A DNA stretch of 64,000 nucleotides from CABZJG01 sp902512685 (GCA_051201605.1 CP179201.1:2604001-2668000); one strand, 5' to 3'; positions 9,755-18,974 are shown, numbered from the stretch's first letter. The notes: generated by a model not told the origin, from the letters alone. Made by a program: numbers and translations.

Positions 9755-10363
9755 TCAAAGCCCCTGCCCCGGTTTGACGTCTTTTAGTTCCATCGCTGTC
9801 GCCGGATCGCGGTACATTTGGGCCAGCACATCCTGGCGTTTGACATGCTTGCGATGGCGAAGCGTCAGCACAATTGCACCAACCATCGCCACCAAAAGGA
9901 TCAGGCCAGCGAGTTGAAACAGCAAAAAGTAGCGATCATAGATCAATAGCCCCAAAGCGGCGGTATTATGGGTATCCACAGGCGCTACGGCGGCGCGGGC
10001 TGCTTCGGCGCCCTCAGATGCGGTCCAGTTTCCAAAAGCCATTCCCAATTGCATCAACAGCACGACACCGATCAAAAGTCCCAGCGGTAGATAGCGCGCC
10101 ATTTCCGCTTTGAGCTGTGCAAAATCCACATCCAACATCATGACAACAAACAAAAATAGCACCGCAACGGCGCCAACATAGACAATCACCAGCAGCATCG
10201 CGACAAATTCAGCCCCCAACAGCACAAAGAGACCTGCTGACGATAGAAATGACAGGATCAACCAAAGCACCGAGTGAACCGGATTGCGACTGATAACAGT
10301 AAATAGACCGCCAACAATGACGCAAACAGCAAACAGATAGAAGGTAAAGCTCAAAACGCTCAT
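9755..10363 (-). CDS. nuoJ: NADH-quinone oxidoreductase subunit J
   Basis: 202 residues, five predicted membrane helices, homologous to mitochondrial ND6. The conserved TM3 region (LGAEFVAMLLVIVYVGAVAV) contains the tyrosine/glycine pi-bulge involved in coupling quinone chemistry to the pumps. The open frame extends 255 bp further upstream, but the ATG at 10363 is chosen because it follows a good Shine-Dalgarno (AGAGGA, about 9 nt away) and matches the family N-terminus (MSVLSFTFYLFA). About 115 bp without a gene separate it from nuoI. Confidence 0.96.
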   Translation of the reverse strand: MSVLSFTFYLFAVCVIVGGLFTVISRNPVHSVLWLILSFLSSAGLFVLLGAEFVAMLLVIVYVGAVAVLFLFVVMMLDVDFAQLKAEMARYLPLGLLIGVVLLMQLGMAFGNWTASEGAEAARAAVAPVDTHNTAALGLLIYDRYFLLFQLAGLILLVAMVGAIVLTLRHRKHVKRQDVLAQMYRDPATAMELKDVKPGQGL

Positions 10364-10478
10364 GATTGGTTGTCCTCTTTGTTTCCGCTCACCAGAAATG
10401 ATCTCGCATAAGACCAAGCTGTACCCGCAGGGTCTTGCGAGCGTATAAAGCCTTTTGAATTGGGGCGAAAAATATCTA

Positions 10479-10973
10479 TCATCGGTAGGGCGCATCCATT
10501 TCAAGATTGCGGGCAATTTCAGATTCCCAGCGGTCGCCGTTTTCCAAGAGCTTTTCTTTGTTATAGAAAAGCTCTTCACGGGTTTCGGTGGAAAATTCGA
10601 AGTTCGGGCCTTCAACAATGGCGTCTACCGGACAGGCTTCCTGACAAAATCCGCAGTAAATGCACTTCGTCATGTCGATGTCATAGCGGGTCGTGCGGCG
10701 GCTGCCGTCATCGCGCGGTTCGGCATCAATAGTAATCGCTTGGGCCGGGCAAACCGCTTCGCACAGTTTGCACGCAATGCAGCGCTCTTCACCGTTTGGA
10801 TAGCGCCGCAAGGCATGTTCGCCGCGAAACCGGGGGCTCAAAGGGCCTTTTTCATGCGGGTAGTTCACGGTGGCTTTAGGGGCAAAGAAGTACTTCATTC
10901 CCAATGCAAACCCTTTGACAAAGTCTGCCAGCAGAAAATATTTGGCCGCGCGCGTATAATCAATCTGGCTCAT
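10479..10973 (-). CDS. nuoI: NADH-quinone oxidoreductase subunit I
   Basis: 164 residues, ferredoxin-like subunit at the junction of the peripheral and membrane arms, carrying clusters N6a and N6b. Both tetranuclear motifs are complete: CIACKLCEAVCP and CIYCGFCQEACP. An N-terminal amphipathic segment (YFLLADFVKGFALGM) contacts the membrane. The ATG at 10973 gives the family-typical MSQIDYTRAAKYF start; upstream codons in frame overlap nuoH and are not needed. It begins one base after the nuoH stop. Confidence 0.97.
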   Translation of the reverse strand: MSQIDYTRAAKYFLLADFVKGFALGMKYFFAPKATVNYPHEKGPLSPRFRGEHALRRYPNGEERCIACKLCEAVCPAQAITIDAEPRDDGSRRTTRYDIDMTKCIYCGFCQEACPVDAIVEGPNFEFSTETREELFYNKEKLLENGDRWESEIARNLEMDAPYR

Positions 10974-10974
10974 C

Positions 10975-12012
10975 TTATCCTCCCATCGCCCAACGGGCAT
11001 AGGCCCCACCAAAGGCTTCGAATTTTGCTAAAAAGGCAACGATCACAACCCAGCCCAGAGACATTGGCAAGAACACCTTCCAACCGAGACGCATCAGTTG
11101 ATCGTAGCGATACCGCGGCGTGATTGCCTTGACCATGGCAAAGATAAAGAAGAAAAATGCCATCTTGCCAATCATCCAAAGCGGGCCATCGGGCAGACCC
11201 GGGATTGGGGAAAGCCACCCACCAAAGAACAGCAAAGCTGTAAGGGCACACATCAGCCAGACAGCAATCAATTCACCGGCCATAAACAGAAGAAATGGCG
11301 TTGAGCTGTATTCAACCTGAAATCCAGCAACCAGTTCAGACTCAGCCTCTGGCAAATCGAAAGGAGGTCGGTTGGTTTCGGCCAGTGCCGAGATGAAAAA
11401 CAAAAATACCATGGGGAAATGCGGCAACCAATACCAGCTAAAGAGCCCGTAATCCCCATCTTGGGCCCGCACAATATCGCCAAAGTTCATTGATCCGGTC
11501 GACAGGATCACACCAATGATAATAAGGCCAATCGATACCTCATAGGAAATCATCTGGGCCGCAGATCGCAAAGAGCCCAGGAACGGGTACTTTGAGTTCG
11601 AGGCCCAGCCCCCCATGATGACGCCGTAAACTTCCAATGAAGAGACTGCAAACACGTATAAAATAGCCACGTTGATATTCGACAGCGCCCAGCCCTCGTT
11701 TAGCGGAACCACCGCCCATGCGGCGATCGCCAAAAAGAAAGAGGCCAAGGGCGCAAGGAAAAATACCGCCTTATCAGACCCGGCAGGAACGATGATTTCC
11801 TTGAAGACAAGTTTGAGCATATCTGCGCCGCTTTGCAAAATACCCCAGGCTCCGACGACATTTGGGCCACGCCGCATTTGCACTGCGGCCCAGACCTTCC
11901 GGTCTGCGTAAATCAGGAAATAGGCTGAAAGCAGCAAGAATATCGCCATCAACAGACCTTGGGCCACGATGATTAGGGCTATTCCAGCCGGTGTTGTTAA
12001 AAACTCTGCCAT
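10975..12012 (-). CDS. nuoH: NADH-quinone oxidoreductase subunit H
   Basis: 345 residues, eight or nine membrane helices, homologous to ND1; with NuoB and NuoD it forms the quinone chamber. Family signatures visible are YADRKVWAAVQMRRGPNVVG near the N-terminus, the acidic quinone-channel loop (ALAETNRPPFDLPEAESELVAGF) and the C-terminal TPRYRYDQLMRLGWKVFLP. It follows the lipoprotein gene by 6 bp. Confidence 0.97.
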   Translation of the reverse strand: MAEFLTTPAGIALIIVAQGLLMAIFLLLSAYFLIYADRKVWAAVQMRRGPNVVGAWGILQSGADMLKLVFKEIIVPAGSDKAVFFLAPLASFFLAIAAWAVVPLNEGWALSNINVAILYVFAVSSLEVYGVIMGGWASNSKYPFLGSLRSAAQMISYEVSIGLIIIGVILSTGSMNFGDIVRAQDGDYGLFSWYWLPHFPMVFLFFISALAETNRPPFDLPEAESELVAGFQVEYSSTPFLLFMAGELIAVWLMCALTALLFFGGWLSPIPGLPDGPLWMIGKMAFFFFIFAMVKAITPRYRYDQLMRLGWKVFLPMSLGWVVIVAFLAKFEAFGGAYARWAMGG

Positions 12013-12018
12013 CGGTCC

Positions 12019-12435
12019 TCACACCATAGGTATATTGTTTTCCACACAGTCGGCCGCTACGGCCTTTGCGTCGATGGTTTTAAATCCCCTCGGCATATCT
12101 GCCGAGATTGTATAGACTGCATCCGCAGACCATGTATTTGCACGGCGCTCAATATTTGTGCGTATATGGCGAGCATAGCCATAGCCTCTGATCAATGTGT
12201 ATTGAGCGGCGGCACATTTTGCATAGTCCTGCACCGCCTGAGGCCCCGCACCGTTTGCAAGTTGAACTTTGAATTGAACAAGGTCCTTTTCCAGCAGGCG
12301 GGTTGAAATCCCCTTGTAAAAAGGTGCTTCCAAAGACGCCGAATCCGTGGCCAGCGTTGCGGCTTGGCATGCGGCAAGAAGTGCACTCAATGCAACGACC
12401 AAAATGGCCGGGGATATCGCCGCCAGCTGCTGCAT
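12019..12435 (-). CDS. Predicted lipoprotein encoded between nuoG and nuoH
   Basis: 138 residues; an N-terminal hydrophobic segment ends in a plausible lipobox (LLAAC, Cys about 23), followed by a soluble domain with no family I can name. The start ATG at 12435 overlaps the nuoG stop (TGATG), and the gene ends 6 bp before nuoH, so it is locked into the complex I operon and translationally coupled to nuoG. Rhodobacter nuo operons are known to carry extra unassigned reading frames between nuo genes, and this is likely one of them. An exported lipoprotein within a cytoplasmic/membrane complex operon could be an assembly factor or a periplasmic-face accessory subunit, but that is inference. Confidence 0.85.
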   Translation of the reverse strand: MQQLAAISPAILVVALSALLAACQAATLATDSASLEAPFYKGISTRLLEKDLVQFKVQLANGAGPQAVQDYAKCAAAQYTLIRGYGYARHIRTNIERRANTWSADAVYTISADMPRGFKTIDAKAVAADCVENNIPMV

Positions 12436-14453
12436 CACTCGGCCGCAACCTTTGTGGTGTGACGGGCTTTTTCGTTTGCCGCCAGCTCTGCCATGATGGT
12501 AGAGGCCCGCGCGATTGGGTTGCTGAGGTAAAAACTACCGGCTCCTTTTGCAAAGTCAGACGCGCCCAGTTTGCCAGCGGCAACCGCTTTCCATGGGTTT
12601 TCAGCGACCTGATCTACCTCGGCCAAATGCGGCACTTCGGCGATCAATGCCTGCCGCAGCTGCGCAAGGCTGTCATACCCGAGCGTTGCGCCTAACTCAG
12701 CCGACAAGGCGCGCAGGATTGCCCAGTTTTCTTTGGCTTCACCCGGTGCAAAACCGGCGCGAAGGGCCAGTTGCGGACGACCTTCTGTATTGACGAAAAG
12801 ACCAGCTTCTTCTGTATAGGCTGCAGAGGGCAGAATAATATCTGCCCGATGCGCGCCGCGGTCGCCATGGCTGCCTTGGTAAATGACGAAAGGTCCGTCT
12901 TTAATGTCAATTTCATCTGCACCGAGATTGAAAATAACCTCTGCATTCTTCAAGGTTTTGGTAATACCGCCTTCTGAAACGGCGCCGATATCCATCGCAC
13001 CAACACGCGCAGCAGCGGTATGCAGCACCATAAATTTGCTGTTGGAATTTTCCGCCAGTTTCATTGCGTGGCCAAGCACGGCTTTGCCATCTGCACCGGT
13101 TAAGGCAGATGCGCCGATAATAACCAGTGTATTTTTGTCTTTGGCGTCCCCAAAGGCCCTTGAAGACAGGCTTTCAAGTGCGGCTCTGCCGGTGCCAACA
13201 TGCGCATAATCATAGGTTAAATCGACCGCTTCTCCGGCGAGCCCGACCATCGCCCCATTAATCCACGCCTTGCGAATACGGGCATTCAGCACCGGCGCAT
13301 CAACCCGAGGGTTGCAGCCGATCAGTTGGATCATATCGGCGCTGTCGATATCTTCTATGCTGGCGGTGCCGACATAGGCCGAACGATTGCCGGCAGGAAG
13401 TTTTGCCCCATCTGTGCGGCATTCCACTTCTCCGCCCAAACTGATGATCAGCTGTTTCAGGGCAAAGGCGGCCTCGACCGGCGCCAGATCCCCGATGATA
13501 CCCGCCACTGAACGGTCTTTAATCGCAGCCGCTGCGGCACCAAGTGCTTCGCCCCAGTTTGCAGGGCGAAGTTTGCCGTTATCGCGAATATAAGGCTGGT
13601 CTAGCCGCTGCCGGCGCAGACCATCCCAGACAAAACGGGTTTTATCCGAAATCCACTCTTCGTTTACGCCATCGTGGTTGCGCGGCATGATCCGCATTAC
13701 TTCGCGGCCTTTGGCATCAACCCGGATGTTTGAACCCAAAGCGTCCATGACATCAATGGTTTCGGTTTTGCTCAATTCCCAAGGGCGGGCGGTAAAGGCA
13801 TAGGGCTTTGAGGTCAGCGCGCCAACCGGGCACAGATCAATGACGTTGCCCTGCAGGTTACTGTCCAAGGTTTCCCCAAGATAGCTGGTGATCTCGGCAT
13901 CCTCGCCGCGGCCGGTTTGGCCCATCTGGGTGATCCCGGCAACTTCGGTTGTGAACCGCACACAGCGCGTACAACTGATGCAGCGCGTCATATGGGTTTC
14001 CACAAGCGGCCCTAGATCAAGGTCGGTACTGGCGCGTTTCACTTCGCGGTAGCGCGAAAAGTCGACGCCATAGGCCATAGCTTGGTCCTGCAGATCACAT
14101 TCACCGCCCTGATCACAAATCGGACAATCCAGCGGATGGTTGATGAGCAAAAATTCCATCACACCTTCACGGGCTTTTTTGACCATCGGAGAATTGGTTT
14201 TCACTACAGGCGGCTGGCCTTCGGGCCCCGGGCGCAAATCGCGCACCTGCATCGCACAGGAGGCTGCAGGTTTTGGCGGGCCACCGACCACTTCAACCAG
14301 ACACATCCGGCAGTTACCGGCAATTGACAAGCGCTCATGATAGCAAAATCGTGGCACTTCTACATTGGCCAACTCACAGGCCTGAATAAGGGTCATGGCC
14401 CCGTCAACTTCGATTTCTTTATCGTCGATGATGATTTTTTTCAGATCTGTCAT
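12435..14453 (-). CDS. nuoG: NADH-quinone oxidoreductase subunit G
   Basis: 672 residues; largest peripheral-arm subunit, with the electron wire clusters N1b, N4 and N5. The N-terminal 2Fe-2S domain (FCYHERLSIAGNCRMCLVEV...ASCAMQV), the His/Cys cluster region (HPLDCPICDQGGECDLQD) and the 4Fe-4S segment (MTRCISCTRCVRF) are intact, followed by a molybdopterin-oxidoreductase-like domain. Starts: the ATG at 14453 gives MTDLKKIIIDDKEIEV, matching relatives; an in-frame GTG three codons earlier (14462) is possible. The 3' end overlaps the lipoprotein gene. Confidence 0.96.
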   Translation of the reverse strand: MTDLKKIIIDDKEIEVDGAMTLIQACELANVEVPRFCYHERLSIAGNCRMCLVEVVGGPPKPAASCAMQVRDLRPGPEGQPPVVKTNSPMVKKAREGVMEFLLINHPLDCPICDQGGECDLQDQAMAYGVDFSRYREVKRASTDLDLGPLVETHMTRCISCTRCVRFTTEVAGITQMGQTGRGEDAEITSYLGETLDSNLQGNVIDLCPVGALTSKPYAFTARPWELSKTETIDVMDALGSNIRVDAKGREVMRIMPRNHDGVNEEWISDKTRFVWDGLRRQRLDQPYIRDNGKLRPANWGEALGAAAAAIKDRSVAGIIGDLAPVEAAFALKQLIISLGGEVECRTDGAKLPAGNRSAYVGTASIEDIDSADMIQLIGCNPRVDAPVLNARIRKAWINGAMVGLAGEAVDLTYDYAHVGTGRAALESLSSRAFGDAKDKNTLVIIGASALTGADGKAVLGHAMKLAENSNSKFMVLHTAAARVGAMDIGAVSEGGITKTLKNAEVIFNLGADEIDIKDGPFVIYQGSHGDRGAHRADIILPSAAYTEEAGLFVNTEGRPQLALRAGFAPGEAKENWAILRALSAELGATLGYDSLAQLRQALIAEVPHLAEVDQVAENPWKAVAAGKLGASDFAKGAGSFYLSNPIARASTIMAELAANEKARHTTKVAAE

Positions 14454-14458
14454 CGTTC

Positions 14459-14578
14459 TCACTTTGCTTTAGCGTCGGCGCCCAAAGGGTGCCTTTTCGT
14501 TTTAACCATACATGCTGCGCTCTTTTGGGGGCAGCCAGCCCAAACGTGGTCAGCAGATATGATTTGGGGTTTTGACAT
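14459..14578 (-). CDS. Possible 39-residue protein between nuoF and nuoG
   Basis: The 120-bp gap between nuoF and nuoG holds an open frame starting ATG at 14578, five bases after the nuoF stop, and ending five bases before the nuoG ATG, so it fills the gap almost exactly. The product (MSKPQIISADHVWAGCPQ...) has two cysteines (GCPQKSAAC) and a basic C-terminus. No clear Shine-Dalgarno precedes it, so translation would rely on coupling to nuoF. The precise fit and the operon's habit of carrying extra small genes support it; without comparison to relatives it remains tentative. Confidence 0.35.
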   Translation of the reverse strand: MSKPQIISADHVWAGCPQKSAACMVKTKRHPLGADAKAK

Positions 14579-14582
14579 AGGT

Positions 14583-15878
14583 TTATTCAGCCGCAACCGC
14601 GCTGACGCGGCCCGTGCGTTTGTGTTTAATCCGGTCTTCAATTTCATCGCGGAAATTTCTAATCAGTCCTTGGATCGGCCAAGCCGCCGCATCGCCCAGT
14701 GCACAAATTGTGTGGCCTTCGACCTGCTTTGTTACATCAAGAAGCATATCAATCTCTTCGACCTCGGCCTCGCCGGTCACCAAACGCTCCATCACCCGCA
14801 TCATCCAGCCAGTGCCCTCGCGGCAGGGCGTGCATTGGCCGCAACTTTCATGTTTGTAGAACTTGGCGAGTCGCCAGATCGCTTTGATAATATCGGTCGA
14901 TTGATCCATCACAATCACCGCAGCGGTTCCAAGACCCGAGCGCTGCTCGCGTAGGTAGTCAAAATCCATAATCGCTTCACGCATATGCTCGCCGCGAATA
15001 CACGGCACTGACGAGCCGCCCGGAATGACCGCTTTAAGGTTATCCCAGCCTCCGCGAATTCCGCCGCAGTGCCGGTCAATCAATTCTTCAAATGTGATCG
15101 ACATGGCTTCTTCAACCACACATGGGGAATTCACATGCCCAGATATGGCAAAAAGCTTTGTTCCAGCGTTATTTTGCCGCCCGAAACTTGAAAACCATTC
15201 AGGCCCGCGGCGCAAGATAGTTGGAACAACAGCTATGGATTCAACATTGTTCACAGTCGTCGGACAGCCATAAAGCCCCGCCCCTGCTGGAAACGGCGGT
15301 TTCATCCGCGGCATGCCTTTACGCCCTTCAAGGCTTTCCAGAAGCGCGGTTTCTTCGCCGCAAATATAAGCGCCGGCCCCGTGGTGCACATAAAGGTTAA
15401 AATCCCAGCCGGACTTGGCGGCGTTCTTGCCAAGCAATCCGGCATCATAGGCTTCGTCAATCGCTGCTTGCAGCGCTTCGCGCTCGCGGATGTATTCACC
15501 GCGGATATAAATGTAGCATGCATGGGCATTCATCGCGAAGCTGGCAATCAGACAGCCTTCGATCAAAGTATGCGGATCATGGCGCATAATTTCGCGGTCT
15601 TTACATGTACCCGGCTCGGATTCATCTGCATTAACAACTAGGTACGCAGGCCGTCCATCACTTTCCTTGGGCATAAACGACCACTTCAGGCCGGTTGGGA
15701 AACCGGCGCCTCCACGACCGCGAAGGCCCGATGCTTTCATCTGGTCAATAATCCAGTCCCGGCCCTTTTTTACAATCGCTGCAGTGCCATCCCAATGGCC
15801 CCGCTGCTGCGCCCCTTTGAGGCTGCGGTCATGCATGCCGTAAAGATTGGTAAATATCCGATCTTTATCTTTAAGCAT
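14583..15878 (-). CDS. nuoF: NADH-quinone oxidoreductase subunit F
   Basis: 431 residues; NADH- and FMN-binding subunit where electrons enter complex I, with cluster N3. The NAD/FMN motif GLRGRGGAGFPTGLKW, the FMN region (YLVVNADESEPGTCKDREI) and the 4Fe-4S ligands (ESCGQCTPCREGTGWM ... HTICALGDAAAWP) are all present. It follows the DUF5337 gene by 6 bp. Length is normal for alphaproteobacteria. Confidence 0.97.
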   Translation of the reverse strand: MLKDKDRIFTNLYGMHDRSLKGAQQRGHWDGTAAIVKKGRDWIIDQMKASGLRGRGGAGFPTGLKWSFMPKESDGRPAYLVVNADESEPGTCKDREIMRHDPHTLIEGCLIASFAMNAHACYIYIRGEYIREREALQAAIDEAYDAGLLGKNAAKSGWDFNLYVHHGAGAYICGEETALLESLEGRKGMPRMKPPFPAGAGLYGCPTTVNNVESIAVVPTILRRGPEWFSSFGRQNNAGTKLFAISGHVNSPCVVEEAMSITFEELIDRHCGGIRGGWDNLKAVIPGGSSVPCIRGEHMREAIMDFDYLREQRSGLGTAAVIVMDQSTDIIKAIWRLAKFYKHESCGQCTPCREGTGWMMRVMERLVTGEAEVEEIDMLLDVTKQVEGHTICALGDAAAWPIQGLIRNFRDEIEDRIKHKRTGRVSAVAAE

Positions 15879-15884
15879 CTGCCC

Positions 15885-16109
15885 TCATCCTCTATTATTA
15901 TGGCGTTTCCGCCAAAGCTGTAAGCCGTTGTAAATCGTCATGACAAATGCTGCCATAACCACAAGATCAATTAGCACCGCGTATTGACCAGCCAGACCGA
16001 TCTTTGGCCCGATCCATTGCGCAGCAAGCCAGAACAGCATTGTCCCAGCGATCACAAGTGCCAGTAGACGCCCTCGCCGTGCGAACTGTAGCTCTGTGCT
16101 CTGATCCAT
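15885..16109 (-). CDS. DUF5337-type small membrane protein in the nuo operon
   Basis: 74 residues with two hydrophobic helices (ALVIAGTMLFWLAAQWIG and YAVLIDLVVMAAFVMTIY) separated by a short loop and ending in a basic tail (WRKRHNNRG). It resembles the small DUF5337 proteins encoded between nuoE and nuoF in Rhodobacteraceae; this assignment is from memory of the family. It is 6 bp from nuoF and 47 bp from nuoE, preceded by an AAGGAGCGATG-like ribosome site, so it is expected to be co-expressed with complex I. Function unknown; a complex I assembly or supernumerary subunit is an inference from position. Confidence 0.8.
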   Translation of the reverse strand: MDQSTELQFARRGRLLALVIAGTMLFWLAAQWIGPKIGLAGQYAVLIDLVVMAAFVMTIYNGLQLWRKRHNNRG

Positions 16110-16156
16110 TCATCGCTCCTTAAACGCCGCAATGCAGGCGGCATTTGCCAGTTTAT

Positions 16157-17155
16157 TCATCCATCGCCAAGCAGGGCTTTGGCTTGTTCAACCCATTTAT
16201 CGCGGCTTGCACGTCCGGGGTGTCCTTTTAGATTTTGATCCACCCAGGCGCATTCCTGATCGCTCCACTTTGCGATTTGGTCAAAATGGAAGAACCCTGT
16301 TTCGTTCAACAGCATTTCCAGTTTCGGACCAATGCCGGTGATTTTCTTTAAATCGTCTGCGCCGGATTTGCGGGCCGACTTAAGCGTGCGAGGCTTTTTT
16401 GCACCGGCAGCTTTCGGGGCTGCCTTTTTGCGCTTAGATGCCACGGCTTTGCCTTGCCAAGGGGTGATCAGAGGCACTTCACTGCCATCAATTCGTTTTA
16501 CCGTATCGCCAATAGACACTGCCAATTCGACACTGGCATTGGTTTTTGCGCGGCCTTTGTCATGGGCTGTCAGACTTGTAAGCCCACCGATTGGTTCACT
16601 GGCGTACCGGCCATTTTGGGGGCCGGCATTGGGCACTTCACCGCGGGCCAATTGGTCGATCATTTCGCCAAAGCGCTCGGCGGTCAGGTCTTCGAAGTAG
16701 TCTTTGCCGATTTGTGCCATTGGTGCGTTCGAACACGCGCCAAGGCATTCAACCTCTTCCCAGCTGAACTTTCCATCTGCGGACAGCTCATGCGGCTTGG
16801 GCGCAATTTTCTCACGGCAGACAGCGACCAAATCTTCGGCACCGCAAATCATACATGAGGTTGTTCCGCACACCTGAATATGGGCCACACTGCCCACGGG
16901 CTGCAGTTGGAACATAAAATAAAACGACGCCACTTCAAGCGCCCGTATATAGGCCATCCCCAACATTTCAGCGATCGTTTCAATCGCAGGGCGGGTCAGC
17001 CAGCCCTCTTGTTCCTGTGCCCGCCAGAGCAGCGGAATAATCGCCGAAGCCTGACGGCCTTCGGGGTATTTGGTGATCTGCGCCTCAGCCCAGGCCAGAT
17101 TGGCTGGAGTAAAGGCAAAGCTCTTTGGTTGATCGAGGTGAAGGCGGCGAAGCAT
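16157..17155 (-). CDS. nuoE: NADH-quinone oxidoreductase subunit E with long C-terminal extension
   Basis: 332 residues, about twice the E. coli protein. The N-terminal ~165 residues are the thioredoxin-like 2Fe-2S subunit (cluster N1a): ligands in CGTTSCMICG and ECLGACSNAP. An alanine/lysine-rich linker (KRKKAAPKAAGAKKPRT) leads to a C-terminal domain (LKKITGIGPKLEMLLNETGF...FDQIAKWSDQECAWVD) resembling the helix-hairpin-helix-like modules seen at the ends of several Rhodobacteraceae proteins. The start ATG overlaps the nuoD stop (TAATG). The extension is a lineage feature, not a fusion artefact; its partner is unknown. Confidence 0.95.
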   Translation of the reverse strand: MLRRLHLDQPKSFAFTPANLAWAEAQITKYPEGRQASAIIPLLWRAQEQEGWLTRPAIETIAEMLGMAYIRALEVASFYFMFQLQPVGSVAHIQVCGTTSCMICGAEDLVAVCREKIAPKPHELSADGKFSWEEVECLGACSNAPMAQIGKDYFEDLTAERFGEMIDQLARGEVPNAGPQNGRYASEPIGGLTSLTAHDKGRAKTNASVELAVSIGDTVKRIDGSEVPLITPWQGKAVASKRKKAAPKAAGAKKPRTLKSARKSGADDLKKITGIGPKLEMLLNETGFFHFDQIAKWSDQECAWVDQNLKGHPGRASRDKWVEQAKALLGDG

Positions 17156-18372
17156 TAGCGATCTATCTCACCAAAAACAACGTCCATCGTGCCGATAATA
17201 GCAGCCACATCTGCCAATTGGTGCCCTGTGGCGATATGATCCATCGCTTGCAGGTGCAAATACCCCGGTGCACGCAATTTGGCGCGGTAAGGTTTATTGC
17301 TGCCATCGGCCACCAGATAAACGCCAAACTCACCTTTGGGCGCTTCGACGGCGGCATAGACTTCCCCTTGGGGCACATGAAAGCCTTCGGTATAAAGCTT
17401 GAAGTGGTGGATCAGTGCCTCCATCGAGGTCTTCATATCTGAACGGGTTGGCGGGGCCAGTTTGCCGCGTGCCAGCACTTCGCCCTTTTCAACCCGCAGT
17501 TTTGCAACGGCTTGGCGGATAATGCTCAGGGACTGGCGCATTTCTTCCATCCGTACAAGGTAACGATCAAAGCAATCACCGTTTTTGCCCACCGGAATTT
17601 GAAAATCAAACTCGTCATAACATTCATAGGGTTGCGAGCGGCGCAAATCCCACGATAGGCCAGAGCCGCGCACCATCACACCGGAAAATCCGTAGTTCAG
17701 AATATCGTCTTCGCTGACGACACCAATATCGACATTGCGCTGTTTGAAAATCCGGTTTTCCGTCAGGAGCCCGTCGATATCACTCATAACTTTGGGAAAT
17801 TCTTGCGCCCAAGTATCAATGTCTTCGATCAGTTGATCTGGCAAATCCTGATGTACGCCTCCGGGGCGAAAATAGGCGGCATGCAGCCGCGCGCCGCAGG
17901 CACGTTCATAGAACGTCATCAGTTTTTCGCGCTCTTCAAAACCCCAAAGCGGCGGCGTTAATGCGCCCACGTCCAGCGCCTGCGTTGTGACATTCAACAA
18001 ATGGTTCAGAATACGGCCAATTTCTGAATATAGCACGCGGATCAGCGAAGCACGGCGCGGCACTTCAGTGTTCGTCAATTTTTCAATAGCCAGACACCAT
18101 GCATGTTCTTGGTTCATTGGTGCCACATAATCCAGCCGGTCAAAATATGGCAGGTTTTGCAGGTAGGTGCGGCTTTCCATCAGCTTTTCTGTCCCGCGGT
18201 GCAACAAGCCAATATGCGGATCACAGCGCTCAACAATTTCACCATCAAGCTCAAGCACCAAGCGCAGAACGCCATGCGCAGCCGGGTGCTGCGGGCCAAA
18301 ATTGATGTTGAAATTGCGAATTTTCTGTTCGCCAGTTAGCGCATCTTCAAACCCTTTGGAGCCATCCATCAT
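17155..18372 (-). CDS. nuoD: NADH-quinone oxidoreductase subunit D
   Basis: 405 residues; 49-kDa-type subunit which, with NuoB, forms the quinone-reduction site. Family signatures: FNINFGPQHPAAHGVLRLVLELDGE at the N-terminus (quinone-site histidine), HIGLLHRGTEKL, and the C-terminal GEFGVYLVADGSNKPYRAKLRAPGY region. The start ATG overlaps the nuoC stop (ATGA), so nuoC and nuoD are separate genes here rather than the fused nuoCD of E. coli. Confidence 0.97.
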   Translation of the reverse strand: MMDGSKGFEDALTGEQKIRNFNINFGPQHPAAHGVLRLVLELDGEIVERCDPHIGLLHRGTEKLMESRTYLQNLPYFDRLDYVAPMNQEHAWCLAIEKLTNTEVPRRASLIRVLYSEIGRILNHLLNVTTQALDVGALTPPLWGFEEREKLMTFYERACGARLHAAYFRPGGVHQDLPDQLIEDIDTWAQEFPKVMSDIDGLLTENRIFKQRNVDIGVVSEDDILNYGFSGVMVRGSGLSWDLRRSQPYECYDEFDFQIPVGKNGDCFDRYLVRMEEMRQSLSIIRQAVAKLRVEKGEVLARGKLAPPTRSDMKTSMEALIHHFKLYTEGFHVPQGEVYAAVEAPKGEFGVYLVADGSNKPYRAKLRAPGYLHLQAMDHIATGHQLADVAAIIGTMDVVFGEIDR

Positions 18373-18974
18373 TTGCCGGCCTCCTTTTCGTCACCGGGCA
18401 GAATGTGATCTGCGCCCTCCCAAGGGGACATAAAATCAAACTGGCGATATTCTTGAACCAAATTCACCGGTTCATAGACCACCCGCTTTTGGACCTCATC
18501 ATAGCGCACCTCGGTATAGCCCGTGGTGGGGAAATCTTTTCGAAGCGGATAGCCGCGAAACCCATAATCTGTCAAAATACGCCGCAAATCCGGATGACCG
18601 GAAAACAATATACCAAACATATCAAAGACTTCCCGCTCAAACCAATTTGCAGAAGGATGAATGTCGGTCAGCGATGGCACCATCGCATCATCGAGAATTG
18701 ATACCCGCAAGCGAATACGCTGGTTCTGATACATGCTGAGAAAATGATAGACCACATCGAAACGCTTCGGGCGGTTGGGGTAATCCACCGCCGTTATGTC
18801 GACCAAGGTTGAAAACCGGCAGGTGGCATCCGATTTTAAAAACTCGACAAAACCGGCAATATTCGCCGGGGCCACATCAATATTCAGCTCGTTAAAACTA
18901 ATATCCCAAGTCAACACGCAATCCGGGCGCTTGGCTTCTATATGGGCTCCGAGTTCCGTCAGTGCATCGCTCAT
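18369..18974 (-). CDS. nuoC: NADH-quinone oxidoreductase subunit C
   Basis: 201 residues; 30-kDa-type peripheral subunit. The family signature ERE.FDM.GI.F.GHPDLRRIL is clear (FEREVFDMFGILFSGHPDLR), followed by DYGFRGYPLRKDFP. The frame stays open upstream, but the ATG at 18974 overlaps the nuoB stop (ATGA) and gives the expected N-terminus MSDALTELGAHIEAK. Confidence 0.96.
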   Translation of the reverse strand: MSDALTELGAHIEAKRPDCVLTWDISFNELNIDVAPANIAGFVEFLKSDATCRFSTLVDITAVDYPNRPKRFDVVYHFLSMYQNQRIRLRVSILDDAMVPSLTDIHPSANWFEREVFDMFGILFSGHPDLRRILTDYGFRGYPLRKDFPTTGYTEVRYDEVQKRVVYEPVNLVQEYRQFDFMSPWEGADHILPGDEKEAGK

